Counted from the first letter of the stretch, positions 1 through 9,480 are shown. The stretch is DNA of 51,731 nucleotides from Flavobacteriaceae bacterium UBA3159 (GCA_002364535.1 DEYL01000057.1:6788-58518), one strand, 5' to 3'. Notes: generated by a model not told the origin, from the letters alone. Made by a program: numbers and translations.

Positions 1-2
1 AT

Positions 3-704
3 TTTTATCCTAATAATCACGGAAGAATGAGCTGGAATGATAATGGTTTTTTTGCCCCAGAAGCTATGATAGACGGAAATGGTAGACAAATAATGTGGAC
101 TTGGGTTTTTGATTATCGTCCAAAGCACATGGTAACAAAATCAGGATGGTCAGGAACTTATTCCCTTCCAAGATCTTTATGGCTTGGAAAAGATGGAACA
201 CTTAGGATAAGGCCTGTTGAAGAGCTAAAATCTTTAAGAATTAATGAAAAATCATTTAAAGATTTAAAAGTTAATACTGAAAGTAAAATGAATTTGGATG
301 GTTTTAATTCAAGATTAATGGAATTAGAAGTTATTATTGAACCTAATGACGCCCATAAATTTGGATTAGAAATTGGGGTCTCAAAGGACGGACTTGAGAA
401 AACTGTAATTTACTATGACTCTCTAGAAAATAAAATTGTTGTTGACAATCGAGATTCAGGATTTGATTTTGGAAATAAAATTATTGAGGAGGCACCGCTA
501 AAATTAAAAGTTAAAGAAAATATTAATTTGAGAGTTTTTATAGATAATTCGATTATCGAAGTTTTTGTAAATAACAAGCAAGCAATATGTAGAAGAATTT
601 ATCCTGAAAAAAAGGGTAATGGAATATCATTATTTTCAATTGGTGGAGAAATTAATGTAAAATCTTTTAAGTCATGGGAAATAATGCCCTCAAATCCATA
701 CTAA
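3..704 (+). CDS. GH32 family glycosidase, 3' part only (levanase/fructosidase type)
   Basis: This is the C-terminal 233 residues of a GH32 fructan hydrolase. The reading frame is open at the left edge, so the start and the catalytic nucleophile and Glu blocks lie outside the window. Visible family landmarks are FFAPEAMIDGNGRQIMW near the front (the end of the five-bladed propeller), GWSGTYSLPRSLWL about 40 residues later, and in the C-terminal beta-sandwich the block IDNSIIEVFVNN followed by RRIYP, which is typical of GH32. The family releases fructose or fructo-oligosaccharides from inulin, levan or sucrose. Which substrate this enzyme uses cannot be told from the C-terminus. No sorting domain follows the sandwich. 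A hairpin terminator lies about 40 bases after the stop, so this is the last gene of its transcript. Confidence 0.88.
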   Translation, partial: FYPNNHGRMSWNDNGFFAPEAMIDGNGRQIMWTWVFDYRPKHMVTKSGWSGTYSLPRSLWLGKDGTLRIRPVEELKSLRINEKSFKDLKVNTESKMNLDGFNSRLMELEVIIEPNDAHKFGLEIGVSKDGLEKTVIYYDSLENKIVVDNRDSGFDFGNKIIEEAPLKLKVKENINLRVFIDNSIIEVFVNNKQAICRRIYPEKKGNGISLFSIGGEINVKSFKSWEIMPSNPY

Positions 705-744
705 GAATTTATATAAGGTACGAATCCCTCTTTCTCGGCTTAAT

Positions 745-784
745 AGTCCTAAAGAACTTGTGTTTTTAGGACTTCTTTTTTTTT
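745..784 (+). terminator. Rho-independent terminator after the GH32 gene
   Basis: A perfect 9-bp stem (AGTCCTAAA at 745-753 with TTTAGGACT at 765-773) has an 11-base loop and runs into a T-rich tail to about 784. It starts 40 bases after the GH32 stop and is oriented to end that transcript. Confidence 0.8.
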
Positions 785-1024
785 AGTTGCCTCTAGGGTT
801 ACCTTTTCCTCTGTTTTACAACCTTCAATCTAGTTTATCAAATTTATCAGTTTTATATTTGAGTATCTTTAAGTATTCAAATAAAAATCTAATTCAATTA
901 ATATTATGAATTTACTAACCAGGCATTAGCAGCCTTTATTCCTTATATTACTTAAACTCAAGATTATGAAAATGAATAAGGGATACGCTGAATTCCTTAG
1001 AATGTTTGGTTTGATTATTTCGTG

Positions 1025-1061
1025 AATTGGGCGGTAATCTTCATCCCACCCAATTTTTTTT
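1025..1061 (+). terminator. Terminator-like hairpin
   Basis: AATTGGG (1025-1031) pairs with CCCAATT (1049-1055) around a 17-base loop, directly followed by a T run to 1061. A C.A mismatch plus two further GC pairs can extend the stem inward. What transcript it would end is unclear: it sits about 320 bases after the GH32 stop, with only a 20-codon open frame before it. Confidence 0.45.
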
Positions 1062-1084
1062 GTATATCTTCCAGATTTAATTCT

Positions 1085-1257
1085 TTAGATCATAATTATG
1101 ATCAAATTAATTATTTCATCTATTGTTGTTTCATCAATTGGATTTTTAATTATTAAAAATTGATCAAATCCACTTCTATTTTTGAAAATTATTTTCCTTG
1201 ATTTAGTTTTTTTTGAGATACTTGGACCGCTTAAGTTAATTGACTGACTATTAACAA
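1085..1257 (-). pseudogene. Degraded C-terminal gene fragment, unknown family
   Basis: On the minus strand about 57 codons stay open up to a TAA at 1085-1087, with no usable start codon. The peptide (NLSGPSISKKTKSRKIIFKN, then RSGFDQFLIIKNPIDETTID) has protein-like composition, unlike random AT-rich DNA. Its spacing resembles the tail of small PH-like membrane or cytosolic proteins, but I cannot name a family. It lies just downstream of the sulfatase stop and probably reflects an older gene cut off when the sulfatase arrived. It could also be chance. Confidence 0.3.
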
Positions 1258-2706
1258 CTAATTTTTGGATGATTCAGAAATTTTATAGCTAGCGTGACCT
1301 GTGGAGCCCTTTCCCAAAGCAGTATGTTCCGCTTTAGGAAGTGATGCTCTGTGCTGCTCAATCAATACTTGATATTTTGGCTCTTTAATTTTATTTTCCC
1401 ATTCGTGAGGGTCAATGGTATGGTCATAAAACTCCTCAGTTTCGTCACTATATCGAACATATCGATAATTTTCAGAAATGATTGCATGATTACCGGGGCC
1501 AAAAGTTGTTCTGGCATGATGAGGCCATTTTTCTTCCTTCCCTTTTAAGAGATTTATTAAAGAATGTCCTTCGTGTAGTTTATCAGGACTGATCTGAGCC
1601 AACTCCAGTAGTGTTGGGTATATGTCTAGCAACTGAACAGGATTCTTATTTATTCCCTTTGAGATATTTGGCCCCCAGAAAATAAGAGGTACTCTGGTTC
1701 CATCGTTCCAAAGACTTCTTTTTGCATATCGTTCTTTTTCACCCAAGTGAAATCCATGATCGCTAAAAAGTACGATATATGTATTCTTGGAATAGTCGCT
1801 ATTTTTAAGTGCATCAAAAACACGACCTATTTGGGCATCTACAAAGCTCACACACGCAAGATAGGATTGTACCAGTGGTTTCCATTGTTGATTTTCAATG
1901 ACCCATTCGTGTTTCGGAGAGACATGCCCTTCTCTAGTTATGTCGGTACCGTATTTAGAAATATCATCCAAGTCATTTATAATTACTTTCGGCAGTTGAA
2001 TGGAATCCAAAGGATATAAATCAAACCATTTTTTTGTTACATACTGGGGGACATGAGGGCGATAAAAACCTACTCCCATCCAAAACGGTGTAGTCATTTC
2101 ATTTTTCAGAATACTTTCTGCCCAAGTTCCCAGCTTATAATCTGGCATTAATGTATCATCGTTTGGAAAAATTCCCCAGTCCCACAATGGATGACCAGGA
2201 AAATCTACTAGTTTTTCCGCAGGAAAAGGACCAAAACCTCCATAATTTCCTCCATAATTGGGTATATATTTTTCATTTATCCCACTTCTATTGTGAAATA
2301 ACTTACCTGCTCCAGTCACATAATATCCTTCATTTTGAAATCTCTGAGGCATCAATACATTCTTTTTTGCGATAGGAGAATGTCTAATATCCGGATTCAA
2401 AAAATATAAACCAGTTGTACTTGGGTAGAGAGATGTCATTAGACTTGATCTGCTAGGGGTGCATACGGGAGCCTGACAATGAGCATTGATAAAAACCATT
2501 CCTTCCTTGGCTAACCTATCTATGTTTGGTGTTAGGGCTTGAGGATGCCCTTTTAAAGGACCAATCCAATCATTTAAATCATCAACAGCGATCAGAAGTA
2601 TATTGGGTCTTTTATTGGTGCTACTATTGTTGTTTTTAGGATTAATTATGCAGCTTAATGTCATAAAAGAAATACCTAATAAAAGGTAGTACATTAACTT
2701 TTTCAT
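1258..2706 (-). CDS. S1-family sulfatase lipoprotein (iduronate-2-sulfatase-like)
   Basis: This is a formylglycine-dependent sulfatase that should remove sulfate esters from a glycan outside the cytoplasm. Residues 1-19 are a lipoprotein signal (MTLSC, lipidated Cys19). NILLIAVDDLND at about 35-46 supplies the metal-binding DD pair, and CTPSRSS places the Cys to be converted to formylglycine at residue 82. Later come GKLFHNRSG, FYRPHVPQY and SDHGFHLGEK, the substrate-side and metal-binding blocks of the iduronate-2-sulfatase-like branch (SulfAtlas S1_7 by appearance). The length of 482 aa is normal. It is transcribed alone, divergently from the DUF1800 gene and about 300 bases from it. Exact substrate unknown; S1_7-like enzymes occur in sulfated fucan and GAG clusters. 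Confidence 0.9.
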   Translation of the reverse strand: MKKLMYYLLLGISFMTLSCIINPKNNNSSTNKRPNILLIAVDDLNDWIGPLKGHPQALTPNIDRLAKEGMVFINAHCQAPVCTPSRSSLMTSLYPSTTGLYFLNPDIRHSPIAKKNVLMPQRFQNEGYYVTGAGKLFHNRSGINEKYIPNYGGNYGGFGPFPAEKLVDFPGHPLWDWGIFPNDDTLMPDYKLGTWAESILKNEMTTPFWMGVGFYRPHVPQYVTKKWFDLYPLDSIQLPKVIINDLDDISKYGTDITREGHVSPKHEWVIENQQWKPLVQSYLACVSFVDAQIGRVFDALKNSDYSKNTYIVLFSDHGFHLGEKERYAKRSLWNDGTRVPLIFWGPNISKGINKNPVQLLDIYPTLLELAQISPDKLHEGHSLINLLKGKEEKWPHHARTTFGPGNHAIISENYRYVRYSDETEEFYDHTIDPHEWENKIKEPKYQVLIEQHRASLPKAEHTALGKGSTGHASYKISESSKN

Positions 2707-2764
2707 AGCTAAAACAAATACTTGATCATGTAAAGTAATATAAATTTTTGATTACTCTAAATGG

Positions 2765-2826
2765 AATTTAAGTGCTCTTAATAATATATATAACCTTAAA
2801 TTATTTTCTCATGATTGGGACCAATC
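2765..2826. promoter_or_regulatory. Two inverted repeats in a divergent promoter region
   Basis: Between the divergent sulfatase (start 2706) and DUF1800 gene (start 3001) lie two dyads. AATTTAAG (2765-2772) pairs with CTTAAATT (2795-2802) across 22 bases. GATTGG (2813-2818) pairs with CCAATC (2821-2826) across two bases. The second has the shape of a small operator. Neither is followed by a T run, so they are not simple terminators. No regulator is encoded nearby, and AT-rich DNA yields such dyads by chance. Confidence 0.3.
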
Positions 2827-3000
2827 TAAATTCATTGTATAATACTATCATCATTTATATTATAGAGCTTTTAGAGGTTTTTTAGGAGGGGTATTTTATG
2901 GTATGAATATTGAAATGAAATGGGAAATATTTATTTAATTATTATAATAAAACAATTAAAAACATGTATTTATTTAAAATATTTTGTTTATTAAGTATTT

Positions 3001-4851
3001 ATGAGCCAAAAAAATACAAAAACAATTGATTTAGTTAAGGAATTTTACGACCAAGAAATTGATCATAAAGCCCTAGAAAATGCATTAACTAAAAGAAAAA
3101 AAACTGCTAAGCGTTTTACAAATTTTAGTCTCGAACCCTATACAGGAGAATTTGGAGATATTCAAAAAAAGCATTTGTTGAACAGAACTATGGTAGGATA
3201 TTGCCATAGACATCATAGAGATTTAGATGGACTTTCTTTAAATCAATCAATTGATTTGATTTTCAGAGAAGATACTTATAAAGAGCCTGTTAATATTTAC
3301 TATTGGGAAAAAAATGCTGAGCAATACAAAGAGCGATATGAAAGTGATGATGTCGGTCCAAACGATCCTTTCATTAATAGACCTTATAAAAGATTAAGAC
3401 CTACTTTCGAAGAGCAATTCGGTTGGGAAAGAAGCACAGCAATTAATTGGTCTTACCTTGACGGAATGTACAATCAAAACACTTCTATTCACTGGAGAAT
3501 CTTTCTTTTTCTTCATAATCTAGCACCAACAAAATCATTTGAGTTATTAGGCCACAAGGGGGCATACAATTATTTAAAACTACTATTTAATTCTTGCTTT
3601 ACTAGCTATAAAGACTTTATTTACAATATAACTATTGATGGTTCAATGTTATCCTACTTGAATTTATATTTAAGTCAAAAAGAAACCCCTGATGAAAACT
3701 ATGCTCGAGAGGTTCAGGAATTATTTACAGTAGGTAAAAGACCTTTTGCAAAATTCACTGAATCTGATGTTAGAGAAATTGCCAGGGCCCTAGTAGGTTG
3801 GAGTCATGATTACGAAAAAATTGTTTATGAGGAAGGGCATGAAAATATTGCCACCTTCGCTCCGTGGAATCACGATGTTGGCGATAAATTTTTTTCATCC
3901 TTTTATGGAAATCGAGTAATTAGGGGTAAAGAAGGACAGTCTGGAGCAAATGAACTTCAGGAAGTGGTGGATATGCTTTTTGATACTGAGGAAAATTCAA
4001 TTTATATAGCTCGAAGACTTTATCAGTTTTTTGTATATCCAGCATTAACAGATGAAATTGAAGAAAATATCATCAAACCTTTGGCAAAAGTTTATGAGGA
4101 CAACAACTACTCTTTAACTGAACCCTTAAAAGTATTACTTAAAAGCCAACATTTCTTCGAGAATCAAATCCAAAACTCTTTAATAAAATCACCAATTGAA
4201 TATTCGATGAGTATTTTAAAAGAAGTTGACTTAATTAATGAAGGTGTAGCACATCACTGGGATGGATCAAACTCAAAGTACTCTTTATTTGACCCTGAAT
4301 ATTTTGGAGAAAAAGAAAAGGACAACTCTTTTTTTAAGTATGCGATAACAGGTTACCTTGGTGGTTATTACGGAAGGGATTTAGGATTATCAATAACCGA
4401 ACCACCAAGCGTGTCTGGTTGGCCTGCTTTTTATCAAGAACCGGTATATGATTTATTTTGGATTAACACCTCAACATTAACTAGAAGAATTAATCTTGTG
4501 AATGATTTTTTAAGGTGGGGTGCATGGTTAAATATATTTATTGGAGATAATGGTATACAAAGGAGATTTAATCTTATAAATTATTTGAAAACATTTGAAA
4601 ATCCAAGATCAATATCTGAATTTACAAATGAGTTGGTGTTTAGATTTCTAGGAGGCGAAGCAAGTGAAAATACAAAAAATAAAATATTTCAAGCACTTTT
4701 AGGAGATTTAAATGAAGATCATTGGAGTGAAGAAATTAATAATTTGATTAACTCAACTTCATCAGTTGAGCAGTCATACTCCAGTATAGAATGGAGACTC
4801 GGTAATGCTTTTGAAATCATGGGACAAACAGGAGAATTTCATTTATTTTAA
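3001..4851 (+). CDS. DUF1800 family protein
   Basis: The 616-residue protein matches the DUF1800 pattern: a helical N-terminal part, then NYAREVQELFTVG near residue 233 and DVREIARALVGW about 20 residues later, then the C-terminal block with PPSVSGWPAF. The family is common in Bacteroidetes and Planctomycetes and has no established biochemical role. It is nearly always encoded just before a DUF1501 protein, as here (2-base gap). No N-terminal signal peptide is evident: the protein begins with a charged stretch. The start ATG has no clear ribosome binding site, as is common in this phylum. The gene is noticeably AT-rich compared with genes at 14-47 kb. Confidence 0.85.
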   Translation: MSQKNTKTIDLVKEFYDQEIDHKALENALTKRKKTAKRFTNFSLEPYTGEFGDIQKKHLLNRTMVGYCHRHHRDLDGLSLNQSIDLIFREDTYKEPVNIYYWEKNAEQYKERYESDDVGPNDPFINRPYKRLRPTFEEQFGWERSTAINWSYLDGMYNQNTSIHWRIFLFLHNLAPTKSFELLGHKGAYNYLKLLFNSCFTSYKDFIYNITIDGSMLSYLNLYLSQKETPDENYAREVQELFTVGKRPFAKFTESDVREIARALVGWSHDYEKIVYEEGHENIATFAPWNHDVGDKFFSSFYGNRVIRGKEGQSGANELQEVVDMLFDTEENSIYIARRLYQFFVYPALTDEIEENIIKPLAKVYEDNNYSLTEPLKVLLKSQHFFENQIQNSLIKSPIEYSMSILKEVDLINEGVAHHWDGSNSKYSLFDPEYFGEKEKDNSFFKYAITGYLGGYYGRDLGLSITEPPSVSGWPAFYQEPVYDLFWINTSTLTRRINLVNDFLRWGAWLNIFIGDNGIQRRFNLINYLKTFENPRSISEFTNELVFRFLGGEASENTKNKIFQALLGDLNEDHWSEEINNLINSTSSVEQSYSSIEWRLGNAFEIMGQTGEFHLF

Positions 4852-4853
4852 CA

Positions 4854-6950
4854 ATGGAAAGAAGAGATTTTTTACATAATTTAAGTCACCTTGGTGCTGC
4901 CTCCTTTTTTGCACCCGATTTAGCATTTGGCTCAGGACTAAATAATTCAAATTCATACTTAAGTAACACACTATCATCAGGTAAAGTGTTGGTCCTTGTT
5001 AAATTAAATGGAGGGAATGATGGCTTAAATACAATTGTGCCATTAAATCAGTTAAGTAATCTGAATAATGCTAGACCACATGTTATTCTACCTGAGAATA
5101 AAATTATTAATCTAGGTGAAAAAGATTTGGGTTTGCATCCAGAGCTAAGCGGTTTTAAGTCACTTTATAATGAAGAAAGGCTAAAAATCATTCAAAATGT
5201 GGGATATGAAACCCCTGATTTTTCTCATTTTAGATCAATGGATATTTGGGAATCAGCTTCTGATTATAACAAGTTTGTAACTTCTGGTTGGATGGGTAGA
5301 TACATTGGAGACCAACACCCAGAATATCCTCAAAATTATCCAAATAATCAATATCCAGATCCTCTTTCAGTTGAGCTGGGTAGTCCCAGTTTATTATTGA
5401 CTGCTAAGAATTCATTTACGAGTTTTATTGCAAGAAATCCAGAAGATTTTAAAGAAATTATCACTGATTTTGATAATGTATATGATACATCAAGCAAAAG
5501 AGGAACAAAACTCGATTATATTCAACTTGTTGGAAAACAATCTAACCTATATGGAGCAGTTGTTAAAGAGGCATATGAATCAGGGGTTTGCAAATTTGAT
5601 TACAACCCTTCTGATTTAGGAGAACAATTTGAGAAAGTAACTAAGTTAATAAGTGGCGGTTTAAATACACGCATTTACTTAGTTGAGTTGGGAGGTTTTG
5701 ACACACATGACACTCAAGTAGATCAGTCCGATCACACTAAAGGAGCTCATGCTATTTTAATGAAAACACTCAATGATACCATATTAACTTTCATGCAAAA
5801 CATGGATGATATTAAAAGAAGTGATGATCTTCTTGTTATGACCTATTCTGAGTTTGGAAGAACAATAGCCTCTAACGGCTCAATGGGTACAGACCATGGT
5901 ACTGCAGCTCCACTATTTGTTTTTGGAAATAAGGTTGACTCTGGTGTTCTAGGAAATAATCCTATTATTCCAAGTAATGCACAATGGCAAGATAATTTAG
6001 AGTCTGAATTTGATTTTCGACAGGTATACTCCTCAATTATGAATCAGTGGTTAACGGTCAATCCAACAACAGAAGAAGAGGTCCTCTTCAAAAAATTCGA
6101 TCAGCTATCGATTATACAGGGTAAGTATATTGATACTGATGGTGATGGAGTAAGTGATGACCGTGATTTATGTAACACCACCCCAATAGGAGCTATGGTT
6201 AACACAGATGGTTGCGAGATTTTTTCTTTGCCTGCAAATAATTATTCAATCCAGACCAATGGGGTGTCTTGTTCAGGCAAGACTAACGGTATTATTACCA
6301 TTGGCGTTGACAATACAGAGCACGTTTACAATTTATCAATACCCGAGACTAAAGGATTGTACATCTTAAACACTGAGAATGATCACCAACTTGTTATTGA
6401 TGAACTCGAAATTGGCAGCTATACCTTAAACTTTAAAGTAGAGGGTCAGGAAAGCTATCTTCAGACCTTTGAGATTGGAATTACCGAGCCTCCAGCATTA
6501 AGTGCAAAATCATCAGTAAATCAGAAAGGAAAAACTATGACAGTGAATCTATCTGGTTCTGATTTGTATTATTCAGAGGTCAATGGAGAGCGAAGAAGTT
6601 ATAAGTTAGATAACTTCACCCTTCAACTCAGACCAGGTATGAATACTGTAAAGATATCTACCCCACAGGAATGTCAGGGAGTACATGTAGAGCAGGTCTT
6701 TATCTCCGAACAAGTCAAACACTATCCCAACCCAGTCCAAGGCGAATTAAATCTTGTCGTCCCAGGACAGGATAGAGAGACAATAGTAGCGATTTACAAC
6801 CGAACCGGAAGTTTGATCAAGCGCTACAAGGAGCAAATACCTTTTTCAAGAATCGTAAAGGTCAGCACTTTAAGCCTAAAAACAGGTTTCTATGTAGTTA
6901 AAGTAAATGGTCAAACAGTAGAGCAAACATTTAAAATGATCAAGCGATGA
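4854..6950 (+). CDS. DUF1501 protein with thrombospondin-3 repeat and T9SS tail
   Basis: The N-terminus (ERRDFLHNLSHLGAASFF) is a TAT-like signal. The DUF1501 domain (sulfatase/phosphatase-like fold) starts at KVLVLVKLNGGNDGLN near residue 44 and includes ELGGFDTHD, YSEFGRT and TDHGTAAPLFVFG, whose Asp/His residues look like metal ligands. At 427-460 there is a calcium-binding thrombospondin type 3 repeat (DTDGDGVSDDRDLC). A beta-rich linker follows, and the last ~75 residues (HYPNPVQGELN to FKMIKR) form a type A sorting domain of the type IX secretion system, so the protein should be exported to the surface. It follows the DUF1800 gene by 2 bases and overlaps the next gene by 4 (ATGA). Function unknown. 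Confidence 0.87.
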   Translation: MERRDFLHNLSHLGAASFFAPDLAFGSGLNNSNSYLSNTLSSGKVLVLVKLNGGNDGLNTIVPLNQLSNLNNARPHVILPENKIINLGEKDLGLHPELSGFKSLYNEERLKIIQNVGYETPDFSHFRSMDIWESASDYNKFVTSGWMGRYIGDQHPEYPQNYPNNQYPDPLSVELGSPSLLLTAKNSFTSFIARNPEDFKEIITDFDNVYDTSSKRGTKLDYIQLVGKQSNLYGAVVKEAYESGVCKFDYNPSDLGEQFEKVTKLISGGLNTRIYLVELGGFDTHDTQVDQSDHTKGAHAILMKTLNDTILTFMQNMDDIKRSDDLLVMTYSEFGRTIASNGSMGTDHGTAAPLFVFGNKVDSGVLGNNPIIPSNAQWQDNLESEFDFRQVYSSIMNQWLTVNPTTEEEVLFKKFDQLSIIQGKYIDTDGDGVSDDRDLCNTTPIGAMVNTDGCEIFSLPANNYSIQTNGVSCSGKTNGIITIGVDNTEHVYNLSIPETKGLYILNTENDHQLVIDELEIGSYTLNFKVEGQESYLQTFEIGITEPPALSAKSSVNQKGKTMTVNLSGSDLYYSEVNGERRSYKLDNFTLQLRPGMNTVKISTPQECQGVHVEQVFISEQVKHYPNPVQGELNLVVPGQDRETIVAIYNRTGSLIKRYKEQIPFSRIVKVSTLSLKTGFYVVKVNGQTVEQTFKMIKR

Positions 6951-7699
6951 AAATACAGAGCTATATAGGAGTTCTATTATTGATTATGCTTGTTTTTAGT
7001 TGCAGTGCAGAGGATGATAGCGGAAGCTCTTCACCAACAACAACGACTCAGCAAACGTCAACACCAGCGCCTCAAGTCCCCACTCCTGGGAAATCCAGTT
7101 TATCAGCTCCAGTCAATAATGAAGTGTGCTATGAAGGGGAAACTGTTGATGCCTCAAATAGTAAGGTTACCTTTTCATGGAGCACCTCCTCAGATACGGA
7201 CAGTTATGATCTACAGATAACCAATCTAGAAACAAATCAAACACAGACAGAGTCAGGGATTACCACTAATTCAAAAGCAATAACACTAGCAACAGATTTT
7301 TCTTACAGCTGGAAGGTAGTATCTAAAGCAAATGATACAAGTGATACAACCAACTCAGATACTTGGCAGTTTTATCTAGCAGGTGATGGACAGGAAAATT
7401 ACGCCCCTTTTCCAGCAACAATAATTAGCCCTAGTTCAGGAGCAGCAGTTGACGGAAGTGAAGGTAAAATTACACTTTCGTGGGAGGGTAACGACCCAGA
7501 TGAAGGGGAAGTCCTAAGTTATACTATTTATTTTGATGGTATAGATGGACTACAAGCACCTCAGACAGCAAATATAAATATAACAGAAACGTCATTAGAG
7601 GTTGAGGTAGAAGGTGGAAATACTTATTATTGGAGAGTGAAAACATCTGATGGAACAAGTAGCTCATTCACCCTAGTCTACAGCTTCATTATTAACTAG
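6947..7699 (+). CDS. Lipoprotein with two fibronectin III-like domains
   Basis: A 250-residue lipoprotein (LVFSC, Cys19) has a Ser/Thr/Pro/Gln-rich linker up to about residue 50. Two FN3-like beta-sandwiches follow. Each has the pattern of a conserved Trp in the B strand (FSWSTSSDTDSYDL; LSWEGNDPDEGEVLSYTIYF) and a closing aromatic strand (YSWKVVSKAND; YYWRVKTSDG). Such proteins are usually surface adaptors or carbohydrate-facing lipoproteins. It overlaps the DUF1501 stop by 4 bases, so it is co-translated with it, and the Rieske lipoprotein follows within 30 bases. It may anchor or receive the T9SS-exported partner, but that is inference. Confidence 0.75.
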   Translation: MKIQSYIGVLLLIMLVFSCSAEDDSGSSSPTTTTQQTSTPAPQVPTPGKSSLSAPVNNEVCYEGETVDASNSKVTFSWSTSSDTDSYDLQITNLETNQTQTESGITTNSKAITLATDFSYSWKVVSKANDTSDTTNSDTWQFYLAGDGQENYAPFPATIISPSSGAAVDGSEGKITLSWEGNDPDEGEVLSYTIYFDGIDGLQAPQTANINITETSLEVEVEGGNTYYWRVKTSDGTSSSFTLVYSFIIN

Positions 7700-7728
7700 A
7701 TTCAAGTATAATACTTAAAAGAAAGATC

Positions 7729-8232
7729 GTGAAAAGAACTCTGTTTATTAAAAAAACACTTGTCTTTTTAGGAATTATACCTTCCTCAACACTACTTATA
7801 TTGTCCTGTGAAACAGAGGAAAATGATGATGGAATAACTGAGGAAGAAAAAGCCTACCTCTACTTAAAAGAAAAAACCAGTGAGAATGGATTTTTTCTAG
7901 ATGGTAAACTTCTTTATATAGATACATCAAACGATCATTACTCTAAGCTTCAAAACATTGGTGAGTTTATCAATGATACAAATCACTATATTTTACTTCT
8001 TCGAAAGACAGAAGATAAAGTTTTAGCTTTAAGCAATTGTTGTCCTCATTTAGGGACTTCAAACAGATGGTCATACTCAAATGGAAGTTTCAGATGCGCT
8101 AATCACGGAAATAGTTATGGAACTGGGGCGGGCTCTGTAGCTAACTGCAGTTCTAATATTACATCTGGAAATCTAAAACAATATACCGCACTTCTAGATA
8201 AAGATATATTGACTGTTGATTTTGATACTTGA
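7729..8232 (+). CDS. Rieske [2Fe-2S] lipoprotein
   Basis: This 167-residue protein starts at GTG, preceded by a purine-rich AAGAAAG. Residues 1-27 form a lipoprotein signal (LILSC, Cys27). The C-terminal half is a compact Rieske fold with both cluster loops: CPHLG (Cys105, His107) and CANHG (Cys123, His126), 18 residues apart. Two further Cys (104 and 140) could give the disulfide seen in high-potential Rieske proteins. It would sit outside the cytoplasm as a one-electron carrier. There is no oxygenase or cytochrome bc partner here. It ends the DUF1800/DUF1501/FN3 gene set and converges on the next minus-strand gene with only 9 bases between stops. Confidence 0.85.
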   Translation: MKRTLFIKKTLVFLGIIPSSTLLILSCETEENDDGITEEEKAYLYLKEKTSENGFFLDGKLLYIDTSNDHYSKLQNIGEFINDTNHYILLLRKTEDKVLALSNCCPHLGTSNRWSYSNGSFRCANHGNSYGTGAGSVANCSSNITSGNLKQYTALLDKDILTVDFDT

Positions 8233-8241
8233 TGTGATTAT

Positions 8242-9480
8242 TTATTTCCAAGAAGCATTTTCCCATTCTTCAGATGATTTAATAATAGCGATCTGACTAT
8301 CTCGGTCTTGTCTCATAAAAGCGTCAAAATCTGAGTAAAAACTTTCCAATGTAATTCCAAATGTTTCCTCGAAAGCGTCCTTCCATCCGCTCTGAGGATT
8401 TAATCTGTATTTTTCAGCAAAAATTGTGTAATATTCTACTATGAGTTTCTTGAAATTATCTTCATTCAAATGCCATAGATAAATGTGAGCCATTGCTCCT
8501 CCACCGTATGCGAAGTACTCGTCATTAATTCTATTGTTTTCACTTTCAAAGTCTTTTAATGAAAAAGAAGAGTTTGAACCCTCCATGGCTCTTCTTGCTT
8601 GATCTAATTTAGTAAGAGCCTCCTCGAAAGGGTCAATATTTAAATTTTGTTTTGCCATCATTGCAATGCTTGCAAAATCAGCTCCACCCTCCCCGATCCA
8701 TATCGGTAAAAAAGGTAAAGGGGGGGACTTTTTTTCAAGATCAATACTAATACCAAATTGTTTATTTTCTTCAAAATAAAACATATGACCAGTTTGGAAT
8801 GTATGAAAATATTCATGATTTAAATAATACATTCCTTCATCTACTCCTCCGGAGTGTTTGAAAGCATCATCATAGATCATAAGATCAGCTCCTTTATGAA
8901 GATATGATCCATAAACCCCTGCTCCATGTGATCTTTCTCCCCAAGAATCATTACTTTCAATTATGCATGAATTAACTTCATCTGATCCTCTTACCAGGTT
9001 ACAAAAATCTGTGGTGTGTTGGAGTTTTGATTCAGCACTCGCATTTACTTGGTCAATGTAAAACACATTCACTGGTAATATATTGGGCATATTTTTTTTA
9101 GCCCAACTTAAAAAATCTTTAACCTTTTCTACCCTTTCACCAAGGATAGATGGTTCATAGGCATTTAAACATAACATTGGATCAGATTGCCAAGAGTATT
9201 TATAGTACCTATGAGTATTATCAACCGAAACAGGCTCTGGTCTTAGTAAATTATAGAACCAATTATCACATTCGAAACCTGTATAATCTTGGGTCGTCGA
9301 GCTATTGTCTTGATTAGATTCTGAACTATTTGTTGAAGTTGATGAACTTGTATTTTGGTCAGATTCCGAACTAACAGCTGAAGGGGAAATTTCGGTATTT
9401 GAATTATCTTCTTTTGAGCAATTCAAAAAAATTATAAATAGAATTAGAGTAAATAAAAATCTGCTATAAACTATTTTCAT
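8242..9480 (-). CDS. Putative gluzincin-like metalloprotease lipoprotein (copy 1)
   Basis: A 412-residue lipoprotein (FLNC, Cys21) has a Ser/Asn/Gln-rich linker to about residue 65. The family is not one I can name. It contains a textbook zinc motif HEYFH at 222-226, and WIGEGGADF with Glu264, 38 residues further on. HEXXH plus a downstream Glu in an E-G-x-A-[DE]-F context is what gluzincin metallopeptidases use for zinc. A helical C-terminal region ends with FYSDFDAFMRQ. The protein is clearly paralogous to the gene immediately upstream. Proteolytic activity is inferred only from the motifs. The pair probably forms one transcript reading away from the second sulfatase. Confidence 0.65.
   Translation of the reverse strand: MKIVYSRFLFTLILFIIFLNCSKEDNSNTEISPSAVSSESDQNTSSSTSTNSSESNQDNSSTTQDYTGFECDNWFYNLLRPEPVSVDNTHRYYKYSWQSDPMLCLNAYEPSILGERVEKVKDFLSWAKKNMPNILPVNVFYIDQVNASAESKLQHTTDFCNLVRGSDEVNSCIIESNDSWGERSHGAGVYGSYLHKGADLMIYDDAFKHSGGVDEGMYYLNHEYFHTFQTGHMFYFEENKQFGISIDLEKKSPPLPFLPIWIGEGGADFASIAMMAKQNLNIDPFEEALTKLDQARRAMEGSNSSFSLKDFESENNRINDEYFAYGGGAMAHIYLWHLNEDNFKKLIVEYYTIFAEKYRLNPQSGWKDAFEETFGITLESFYSDFDAFMRQDRDSQIAIIKSSEEWENASWK

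Larger units (their letters stand above)
705..1257. other. Intergenic stretch with two hairpins and a gene remnant
   Basis: This 553-base AT-rich gap separates the GH32 gene from the convergent sulfatase. It holds the terminator at 745-784, a second terminator-like hairpin at 1025-1061, and a short minus-strand coding remnant at 1085-1257. I see no complete gene in it. Confidence 0.6.

Noticed and set aside
7729..8232. Rieske protein as part of a bc1 complex or a ring-hydroxylating oxygenase
   Set aside because: It is a lipoprotein without the membrane anchor or a catalytic mononuclear-iron domain, and no partner subunits lie nearby.
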